Source of the DNA: Sarocladium kiliense
Taxonomy: Eukaryota > Ascomycota > Sordariomycetes > Hypocreales > Sarocladiaceae
Length of the DNA: 64,000 bases
Direction of reading: 5' to 3'
Assembly: GCA_030734395.1 (NCBI GenBank)
Contig: JAUZTG010000016.1
Coordinates: 1,612,001 to 1,676,000, forward strand
Part shown: one piece after another, positions 33,524 to 41,426 of the stretch
Numbering within the stretch: position 1 is the first letter of the stretch
Layout: each line of letters opens with the position of its first letter
Notes under the pieces: model-generated
Databases searched by the model: none
What the model was told of the DNA's origin: nothing
The model's input: the letters and a program-made list of their open reading frames with translations, nothing else
Translations under genes and position numbers: made by a program

Positions 33524-34117
33524 TTGCGCGATGGAGAGAAAAGTTCTTCCATTTTCACAAACTCGTAAGTGTCTTTTCTGATGTTACTTTCTTTCAAATA
33601 CCTTGCTTTAGCTTGTTGCGACTCGAGGCGTCACTGTATACGATGCTTGCCAGACGTGTAGGTTTAAATGGGCCGAGCGCGAGATTTTACCACCAATTTT
33701 TAATGATAACTTACTCTTTATCAACCATCGCATGAGTTTCATTTGTCTTAAACTTTTGGATTGGCCACATTACTTGAGCCGATTCTGATGTTCTAGTTTG
33801 TGTTCTCGACTTAGATCAAAAGTGCGAACGTAACGTGGGGGCTCAACTCTTCAGTGGCAATCAATGAATCACAAAAGCCGTCAGATCAGAATAGCAAGAA
33901 CATAGCACAATCAAAGTTGGTCAACATGTGTATAGGCCAGGCCATTCTTCTAGTTACTGAGTCGCTGCCTTCTGAGGTTGGCTTAACCGGTTGCCCTCAC
34001 CCTCGTAGCACACCCGCACCCCAAGTCTTCCACTAGCCGTCATGTTGGGTTGTTGACCAGCTGCAAGTTGTTGTAAGTCGCGAACCCATCTTAACCCCTT
34101 GGGAACTTACGAGTCGA
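33524..34117. other. Intergenic, GPI-like fragment to ferredoxin
   Basis: 594 bases, AT-rich in part, no supported frame. It is the 3' flank of both neighbours, which converge here. Confidence 0.35.
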
Positions 34118-34408
34118 TCAGTATAATTCGTCTTCCTGGTGCAGCACAAAAGTGCAGTCGCTCAGCGGGTATGAGACGCAGAGTACAACGAAGCCGGCCT
34201 CAACCTGATCTTCGTCCAGGAAGGATTGCTGATCCTGATCTATACTGCCCTCTTCCAATTTCGCGGCGCATGTACCGCATGCACCAGCGCGACATGAATA
34301 CGGCAATTCGTGGCCCGCTGCCTCGGCGGCGTCGAGCAGAAACTCGTCCCAAGCGCACTTCCATTCAAGAGAGGTCCCGTCCCAAAGTTTCCCAGTGATT
34401 GTGTACAT
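34118..34408 (-). CDS. Plant/cyanobacterial-type [2Fe-2S] ferredoxin
   Basis: Intronless, 96 aa, the same length as photosynthetic ferredoxins. Soluble one-electron carrier. Cluster ligands are C39, C44, C47 (in PYSCRAGACGTCAAK) and C77 (VVLCVSYP). The acidic helix and tail that dock partners are also present: SIDQDQQSFLDEDQVEAG, and a C-terminal QEDELY. The family motif order (FLLDAAEAAG, cluster loop, QSFLD, LCVSYP, E-E/D-L-Y) is complete, so the gene looks functional. It is not the mitochondrial adrenodoxin type (Yah1), whose cluster loop differs, and it has no mitochondrial or other targeting peptide. A free-standing ferredoxin of this type is unusual in ascomycetes, which suggests horizontal acquisition from a bacterium or phototroph. 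No ferredoxin reductase lies in the window. Confidence 0.9.
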   Translation of the reverse strand: MYTITGKLWDGTSLEWKCAWDEFLLDAAEAAGHELPYSCRAGACGTCAAKLEEGSIDQDQQSFLDEDQVEAGFVVLCVSYPLSDCTFVLHQEDELY

Positions 34409-35482
34409 TATAGATACGGGAACTGATTGGAGGATGTCAAAGATCAGGATTCCAGGCTCACTGGGGTTTCAAGGCTGAAGGAATGGAATGTGCTTTGAAC
34501 AAGCTGCTACTGCAGTCGTGGGCTCTCACACTTGTTATGAGCGATTCATATCATGGTGCTACGGCCGTCTGCCGCGAAATAAAGCCTATTCACTTAAGAC
34601 TACTCATAGAGCAGTGCTGGTAGTGAGACTAGGTCCGTAGTGATTTGCATTACTCGCAAGCTGAGAGGAAGACCCTGGTGATCGGCAACGCCAACGTGGG
34701 CCCATGACGGAACATTCCTTCTTACACAATTAATTACCTGAAGCAGGGGGCACCGAAGTGTTCTAACCTGGCAACTTTGGCTGCAAGCCAACGGTTCGTG
34801 CAGGCGGTGAGGTCTTGACCAAAGCAATGTTACCGGACTCCCACGCTAGAGGGTCCTCAATTCTCTTAATTTATACCTCAGAACTGTGTCCACGTCTCTG
34901 AGCCTTGCGTTGCATGAGAAAGAGTCTAAGGGCGGTGGCTTGTTGGCCACCTATATGGCGCGGGCCGCCACGGAAGCAAGCGACAAGAGTTGAACCCGAG
35001 TGCGACGACTCACCTTCTTTCATTAGTCCATGATACCCTGCGTATGGCTCCTTCTTCTGCAGCATATGTCCCTGAGGCAAAACCATTCGCACGGTTTCCG
35101 CGGAGTGACGTGTCATCCACTCCTGGCTCTGCTCTTCAGCTCTCTATTGGTAGCAGTCTATGTCTCAACCAGCCACCGCCGTGTCGCTATTGTTGTAATG
35201 TCTCGGACGTAGCAGAGGAAAGGCGGAAATGGGGAATCACCTGCATGATTAGCTTGAGAGACGGCAGTGGTAGCGATCTTTCAGAACTTCGGTACATCGC
35301 ACACTCAATTCGATAAGACTACACAGACTTTATTGCCTAGACCATGACGCAATTGCTAATACCTGACGATGATTGGGCTCCAGCTTTGACGAGCGCAACC
35401 AGGTTGGCGCGAGTGACAGAGCTGACTGTGGCTGGAGACGGCGAGCCAATGTTCAAGGCTGTACGGAGTAGCGACCTCTGAT
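34409..35482. other. Gene-sparse stretch between ferredoxin and ABM-domain gene
   Basis: 1074 bases. It includes the ferredoxin promoter. Frames at 34871-35116 (minus) and 34990-35316 (plus) have no recognisable content. A GGGTTCAACTC-like string near 34995 on the minus strand does not fold as a tRNA T-arm. Confidence 0.4.
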
Positions 35483-35858
35483 CTACTTTCTCAGGCTCCA
35501 ATCCGACCCTAAGCATTCGAGAAAGACGACCTCCTGTGTCTTCAAGGACAGTTCCTTAGTCACGGCAAAGTACTCCTTGTACTCCTCCTTCGCAGCGACA
35601 TACTCCATGAGCCAATCTTGAGACGCGTTCCTAAAAAGGCATCAGCTGGGGTTATCAAGAACTGAAAAGTACACGACCGTACCAATTCTCGACCCAAGAG
35701 ATCTCACCCGGATTCCCCGGGTCGCGATAGAGCTCGAAGAAGGTACACTTCGGCTCAGCGGCAGCAGCATCGAATACCTTCTTGAACGCGACTAGGAAGC
35801 GATCGACGCTTTCGGGTGCCAGATGCACCTTGATGTGAACGCTGATGCTGTCGGACAT
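35483..35858 (-). CDS. Small antibiotic-biosynthesis-monooxygenase (ABM) domain protein
   Basis: Two exons, 35858-35683 and 35630-35483, with a GTACGG...TTTAG intron (35631-35682); 107 aa. The start is the ATG of MSDSISVHIKVHL; the longer open frame upstream is leader. The ABM pattern is clear: an initial strand (ISVHIKVHL), a helix (VDRFLVAFKKVFDAAAAEP), CTFFELYRDPGNPGEISWVENW at the second strand, then WLMEYVAAKEEYKEYFAVTKE and a final strand. It is a dimeric ferredoxin-like fold used by small cofactor-free monooxygenases and by non-catalytic relatives. Family members act on quinols or polyketides; the substrate here is unknown. The intron splits the conserved WENWNASQDW block. Confidence 0.8.
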
Positions 35859-36479
35859 GATGGGCTCAATTGACGATACCTGAGGCCTTGATTCCTTTAC
35901 CAGAAGTTGTTGGGAAGATGAATGCGCAAGAAATAAGTAACATAGGCTTGTCGGATGAGAACATGGTGCACTAGCCGCGACATCAATGCCCACTTGACTA
36001 TTATACAACTAGTACGCGGCTCAAAGGAAGACTAGCCTGCTCATCAGTTAGCTGCAGGCGTGGGTAGTGCGTTTATTAACGGGGGTTTAACTCTTGTTCA
36101 GATGTATTCACGGCCAGGCACCACATGCTGAGAGTTGCTTCTGATTTCGTAATCTTCCATCTGCATGTCTCAAACTAACATGATGGATCCGATCCCAGCG
36201 AAATGACATGGAACCCGAGCTCTACTTCGCAGCTCTCCACAGTGACCTCGGCTTGCCCCAAATAACCTGTCCATGTCTGGCAGTGCTGGAGAACATCTCA
36301 TTGATGACTGCGGAGACGCAGAAACTCCTCTATCCTTCTTGAGCTTCGTCATACTCAGGCATTGGATGCATGTGATTCACCTTGAACCTTGCCCGGTTCT
36401 CTGCCACATATGCAACCTACTGATCAATTCTGAAGAATAAGCTTTGGGTGAACCCGTCAAGCCACGTCTCCCTTGCAAC
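35859..36479. promoter_or_regulatory. Divergent intergenic region, ABM protein and Trx-Grx protein
   Basis: 621 bases between divergent starts; it may carry promoters for both. No supported frame or recognised site. Confidence 0.35.
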
Positions 36480-37344
36480 ATGGCTATTCTCACCGAGATC
36501 ACGTCGAAAGCCGCGCTCCAAGCTCACAGAGCAGAGCTCTCACCAGCCGTTCTCCTGGTCATCTACTATCATAAAGCCGATGACCCATCCTGTGAAGCAT
36601 TGAGCTCTGCGATTGCACAAATTGCCGCAGAGCATGAAGCAAGTGGCCCAGGAGAGCTACTGTCAATTGCGAGCGTCGATGTCAGCACCGCGAGGAATGC
36701 GACCGATCAGTCGGAGAAGTACGGGATCTCGACGCTTCCTTACATCGTGTTTTTGCGAGACCGCAAGCTTCGTCAAGCTATGACTGGATTCGATCCCCAG
36801 AAGCTGCGCAATGCTCTTGATCGTCAACTCGCTGCGGCAGCTGCACCACCACCAGAGCCATCGAAACCCAAGATTGCGCCCGAGCTGTCTTTGGCGAACG
36901 TTGTTTCTCCCAATCAGTTCAGAAATGAACCCCTAGATACGCGCCTGGCGAAGCTGACCAGATCAGCTCCCGTTGTAGCATTCATCAAAGGCACACCCCA
37001 GTCACCCGCATGCCGTTTCAGCAGACGCATGGTCAAGTTGCTAGTTGAGCATGAGGTCAGGTACGATAGCTTTAATATCCTCGCGGATGAGGATGTGAGG
37101 CAAAGCTTGAAGGAGTTCGGAAAATGGCCAACGTTTCCGCAACTCTGGGTTAACGGAGAGCTAGCTGGCGGATTGGATGTTGTAAGCTTCTACTCGCACC
37201 CGCTTCAATCGTGACTTCATTGAACACTGACTTTGGATTCTTGCAAATCAGGTTCGTGATGAGATCAGTACGAATCCTTCCTTTTTGCAAGTGTGTCCAA
37301 TACCAGAGACGCTGGCTCCTGGGGCTGAGATTGAGGCGCGGTGA
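36480..37344 (+). CDS. Thioredoxin-glutaredoxin fusion (Grx3/Grx4-like) with CRFS active site
   Basis: Two exons, 36480-37181 and 37252-37344 (intron 37182-37251); 264 aa. Residues 1-115 are a thioredoxin-like domain with a single active-site cysteine (C38, ADDPSC) and the cis-Pro loop STLPYIVF. Residues about 150-250 are a monothiol glutaredoxin: FIKGTP (Lys170), the site SPACRFS (C178-R179), the GSH-binding WPTFPQLW and GGLDV. In Grx3/4 proteins the site is CGFS and they bind a shared [2Fe-2S] cluster with glutathione; here Gly is replaced by Arg (codon CGT, one base from GGT). The spliced C-terminus carries the expected VRDEISTNPSF. It looks like a divergent, perhaps extra, copy of the cytosolic/nuclear iron-regulatory glutaredoxin. 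An upstream in-frame ATG at 36444 would add 12 residues. Confidence 0.88.
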
Positions 37345-37956
37345 ATCCCGTGTTCAAGGTGATTCTCAAAGCACCGAGGGTTTGACCAACAAGAGATACC
37401 ACCCGGGAGCACTCCTTCCAGGTTATATACAAGCAAGTCTTAGTACTGTGCTCTTGCTTATATGGTCTTTCCACTGCACCCTCATCTAGCACTGGTAACG
37501 GGGTGAATGGCCGAGCGTGTTATGTGGTTCTCCACGTTCTACCGACACCGCATGTTCTCCTCGAAAGCGGCGAAAAGGCTTATTCCCAAGGTCCAGACAG
37601 AGTTAAGACCTCCGAATATCTTCGTCGATCCCTCCCATCCTTCGTTGCTCGCCGCGAGACAATAATCACCGACGGTGCAAATGCCCAGATGAGGACCTGC
37701 TTGCGGGTCTGCATTGCTGGAAAAGCCAGTGTGATGGCGGAAACCAGCAAAGAAATTACAAATTGACGTTGGAAAGCTATCATCAGCGGCTATGCTGAAC
37801 CTTGATGTAGCCATCACCGCCACATTGATCAAGCTAGCTTTGGGGGTGAGATCAAGTTCGTCATCGGGGGCAAGGCTGTGGATTGTTGCGGATATGTTTG
37901 CAGAGAAGGGATTCGTGCTGCAGGATATCGAATATAGACCAAAGCCTTCTACCCCG
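37345..37956. other. Convergent intergenic region
   Basis: 612 bases between two convergent genes. Frames at 37503-37766 and 37539-37832 are unsupported. Confidence 0.4.
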
Positions 37957-38754
37957 TTATGAGAAGCCGGGGATCCAAGACTTTAACCTCTGCACCGCCT
38001 GTCTCGTGAACTTCTCCGTCTCCTGTGCCTGCCTCACCTTCAAAGCCTCACTCTCATTCACAAATGGAAACTCCTTCTTCGGAACCTGTATCCCCAGGAA
38101 CTCACACAACGGCTCCCATCCCTGTCCAAGCGTATACTCGAGCCTCATCTCCTTCGGCACCACCTCATGAATCCTCTCATAGTACCTGTCGTACACCTCC
38201 CTTGCGTTCTGCTCTACTTCAGCGGGCGTGCTGGCGTTGAAGAAGCCCAGTAGGGTCTTGCGCATAGCGTGGAGGACGCGGTTGCCGAGGACGGGGAGGA
38301 CGAGGTGAATCATGGCCATGGATCTCAGGTCAAAACAGGGGTCAAGAGCGCCAGCTTTGAAGCTTGGCCACCATTTGTCAAAGTCCCTCCGAACAATAAC
38401 GACCTTGGCTTCCGGATACGCCTCAATAAGCTGCTCAGCGAACGCAGCCCCAATCTCCGTCACGGCCCCGTGCTTGCCATAGATCTCATCCCATTCCTCC
38501 CTTGTGAACGGACCTCGTGGTGGTCCAGACGATTGAGCTGGCCAAGTGGCTTCCGCTGCTTTCTCGAATCTTGCCCATTGCTCTGGCGAGTCCATCATGT
38601 CCAGGGCGTGGTGTGGACGGATGCCTAGGTCGTTGAAGGCGGCTGACAGGCTGGCGGTGCCCATGCGCCAGAGGGCGACGCAGATGACTGAGGGCGGGCC
38701 GCTGTCATCGCTTTCGGGGATTGTGCAGAGTCTTAGCATTTCTGGTTCATCCAT
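37957..38754 (-). CDS. Sulfotransferase-like P-loop protein (Sulfotransfer_4 type)
   Basis: Single exon, 265 aa. Fungal proteins of this group have a sulfotransferase fold and are often mislabelled as epimerases; few have a known reaction. The P-loop-like PAPS 5' site reads ALWRMGTASLSAAF, where most members have RTGT(T/S)SL, so one Thr is Met here. The 3' phosphate region is VVIVRRDFDKWWPSF. The middle has AVTEIGAAFAEQLIEAYPEAKVV and a weakly hydrophobic segment (MIHLVLPVLGNRVLH). The C-terminus has WEPLCEFLGIQVP and PFVNESEA, both typical. Cytosolic; the acceptor is unknown. The changed P-loop residue leaves activity open. Confidence 0.82.
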   Translation of the reverse strand: MDEPEMLRLCTIPESDDSGPPSVICVALWRMGTASLSAAFNDLGIRPHHALDMMDSPEQWARFEKAAEATWPAQSSGPPRGPFTREEWDEIYGKHGAVTEIGAAFAEQLIEAYPEAKVVIVRRDFDKWWPSFKAGALDPCFDLRSMAMIHLVLPVLGNRVLHAMRKTLLGFFNASTPAEVEQNAREVYDRYYERIHEVVPKEMRLEYTLGQGWEPLCEFLGIQVPKKEFPFVNESEALKVRQAQETEKFTRQAVQRLKSWIPGFS

Positions 38755-39350
38755 TTTGGTTGGAGATAGTGGTGAAGGAGTTGAATTGGCCTGCTAATTC
38801 TGCTGGCAGTCTTCTGTTTGAAAAGGATATCCGCACACAGGGATGCCTACAGTCTGTCCCACTGTTGCGACGCTAGATCCAAGAATTTCAGGGGCTATGA
38901 ACTCGTCAATCCCGGTTGCGTCCAGGTTACACTCTCTTGGGAAAACGTTCATCGCCTTGTATTGAGACTATCACCTCGCATTCATCGCGTTCAGGGGGCA
39001 ATGATCTCAGGCGCTTTCCACACGATACTGGCGAAATGACATCAAATCATGCCCTCAGTGACCGTGACCAAACCCGCGACCACGGAGTGAGTTCCAAGTC
39101 AGAACAAAGATTTCCAGTCGAGTGTATGACTCTTTGTTCTTCTACTCTCGCAAGGGAATAGCCAGTCGCCTGATCGGGCCTCTCAAAGAACGACTGGCGA
39201 CTTGTGGTCAATGAGAGCTGCCAAAGAACCTCACCAGTCAGCTCACACACAGTCAAATGCCGATTCAGAAAGCAGGTGAAACGAATCGTATGCACGGTCT
39301 ATTCGCAAAACAAGAGCAATCTATGTTTTTGACAATCACTGGCGCCGCCC
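38755..39350. other. Intergenic, sulfotransferase-like promoter side
   Basis: 596 bases, no supported frame (38818-39295 frames are random). Confidence 0.4.
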
Positions 39351-40775
39351 TCATGCATCATCATCTTCGTACACGTACTCGTCTTCATCGCCATCCGAGG
39401 CCCAGTCGTTGTTGTCAAACTCACCCTCTGGCTCTGGGGCATTCTCTGCCTCCTGAGCATCAGCAGCATCATCCGCGGTAATTGCTTTGTTGTCAACCGA
39501 ATTGGTCTTGTCACCAGCGTCAGCCTTCTTTGACTGTGACCCAGCAGCCGTGCCCTTCAGACCTCGCTTCACAGGTCCAACAGCTTGGCCATTCTTCTTC
39601 ATCTCCTCTTCTCTCTTCTTCGCCGCCTCCCTTCTCTCTTTCCTTTGCTTCTTGAGCTCCATGTTCTGTTTTGCCTCTTCCTCTTGCCAATTGGGATTAT
39701 CCACTTTGTACTGGTCCCACTGCTTCTTCTCGAGTCCTTCCTTCGCCTCATCAATCATTGCGGCCTGTGCTCCGCCCAAAAGCTCGATCATTCTGTCCGT
39801 ATCCCAACCCCTCTGCTCGAGCCAAGGGATCCGCCGCTTTCGCTTTGGTCGCTCAACATCATCAGCCTGTCTTTCGACGTCTTGCGTAGCAGCCTCGTCT
39901 CCTGAGCTCCATTTGTCGTATTCGGGGTTGTCTGGCGTCTCATGAATGTAGTTGTCCAGGCGATTCGGTGCGATCCAAGGCTGTCGCTTGAGGTGATCAT
40001 GCGTTGGCTTATGTGATTCTTCTAGTTGACTCCGAATCAGACGCCGACTTTTGCTCTTCATCCTCCTCATCGCCTGCTCTGGTGTCTCTGTTGCCTGCTT
40101 CTCGAGACGTCTGACCAATCGAAGGGCTCTGACTACGTCCTCGGTATGGCCGTCCTCGCTGACGCCTGCAGTCCCCTTCTCCAAGAAATAGCGCCTGGCC
40201 GTATCGAATCGCGTTGTACCAAGGTTACTGCCGTCGGTGTAGGGTCGGAGGACTTCTTTGAGCCCTTGTTGGATCCCTGTCTCGACGCTGTCAGTAGGAC
40301 CAGTGTTGGGCAACGTCAAGTCGATGACCTCGATACCCTGGGCCGCTGCCGTGCTGGTCCTCCTTCTTTTGGCAGTATTGTCATACCTCCAATTCTCATC
40401 AATTGGTCGCTTTGCCCTTTCCCCGAGACCAGTCTCGGTGTATGCTTCTCCAAATTCCTGATCAACGACAGTGACCACACTCATAGTTGCTACAAGGTTG
40501 ACCGGACCCGGGCTCGACTTCCTACGCTTCTCACCTGCGCTCTCCCTGTCCAACTCATTCTCACTTCGCTTCCTCTTCAGATGGCGAACATCCTCAGCCG
40601 GCGCCATGACTGGGCACGTGCTCCCTGGCGATGAGGGGCTGGACTGGTCGCATGTGTCTAAGCTCGTGCGCATCTTCCTCTTAAAGCTTGATGCCGATTC
40701 CTTTATGTTGATAGATACTGTAGTGTTTTGCAATCTCGAGATGGATGTTGTAATTGCTGTGGAAAGTCCAACCAA
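39351..40775 (-). CDS. Unknown nuclear-type protein, charged coiled coil with SUMO-interaction-like motif
   Basis: Single exon, 474 aa from the first ATG; the ATG at 40607 (MAPAEDVRHLKRKRSEN) is an equally likely start and would give 418 aa. I do not recognise the family. Visible are several basic clusters of nuclear-localisation type (KRKRSEN, EKRRKSS, AKRRRTS, RPKRKRRIP), a hydrophobic VIDLT core followed by Leu (IEVIDLTLP) resembling a SUMO-interacting motif, and a helical stretch (ALRLVRRLEKQATETPEQAMRRMKSKSRRLIRSQLEE). A conserved-looking block follows (RIPWLEQRGWDTDRMIELLGGAQAAMIDEAKEG). A Lys/Glu/Arg coiled coil comes next, and the C-terminus is very acidic (DGDEDEYVYEDDDA). The composition suggests chromatin or RNA-processing work, but nothing decides it. 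Confidence 0.7.
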   Translation of the reverse strand: MVGLSTAITTSISRLQNTTVSINIKESASSFKRKMRTSLDTCDQSSPSSPGSTCPVMAPAEDVRHLKRKRSENELDRESAGEKRRKSSPGPVNLVATMSVVTVVDQEFGEAYTETGLGERAKRPIDENWRYDNTAKRRRTSTAAAQGIEVIDLTLPNTGPTDSVETGIQQGLKEVLRPYTDGSNLGTTRFDTARRYFLEKGTAGVSEDGHTEDVVRALRLVRRLEKQATETPEQAMRRMKSKSRRLIRSQLEESHKPTHDHLKRQPWIAPNRLDNYIHETPDNPEYDKWSSGDEAATQDVERQADDVERPKRKRRIPWLEQRGWDTDRMIELLGGAQAAMIDEAKEGLEKKQWDQYKVDNPNWQEEEAKQNMELKKQRKERREAAKKREEEMKKNGQAVGPVKRGLKGTAAGSQSKKADAGDKTNSVDNKAITADDAADAQEAENAPEPEGEFDNNDWASDGDEDEYVYEDDDA

Positions 40776-41426
40776 CGCGAAGCACCATGTGTAGTTGGGC
40801 GCCGCCCAACTTAAATGATCACATAAAGAAGGATTGACATCGAATCAAAATTTGGCTCGTTGAGGAGAGCTGAAGGGGAAGTTAAGTCAGAAAAGGCGGC
40901 GAGATGTTATTGTCGTGAAAGTCTGGTGGCCTTTGTCTGTGAAAGGTTGTTTGTGTGCTCGCTCATTCACGAATCTATGCGGAGGCCCTTCATGACAATG
41001 AAACACGACGAAAGATAAGCACAACAGAAAAGAGCAAAAAGACAAACGGCAACCACACTGCCGTTTGTAAGATCTCAGGGTTTGCCGCTGTGCAATTCGT
41101 CTGAGGTCGAGTCTATTTGCTTCAGATGGATGTGCTCCCGGCCAAACCTCCATTCTGAAAGTAGCAGAAGCCGGCGAGACCGGTTACTGTACAAGCATGG
41201 TCTGGAATGTCCGTTGTGTCCATTCTTTAAGCCAACGAGCTAATCCCTTGGGTAGCCTGCCAGATATGTCACCTCATGGCTTGACGAATAGGTGTCCATG
41301 GGCACATCGGATCGCCGCTTCTAACAGAATATCTGCAGCCTTCCGTCGACGGCCATGCAGTGGACCATGACGCTTCGCAAGAAAACGCCAATGCTTGCCA
41401 TGGGATGTCTCTGCACCGCTCCACAA
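40776..41426. other. Intergenic, unknown protein to Zn2Cys6 factor
   Basis: 651 bases holding the promoter of the unknown gene and the 3' flank of the regulator. No supported frame. Confidence 0.4.

Noticed and set aside
34980..35010. GGGTTCAACTC-like string suggesting a tRNA T-arm on the minus strand
   Set aside because: No matching stem, acceptor or anticodon arm around it.
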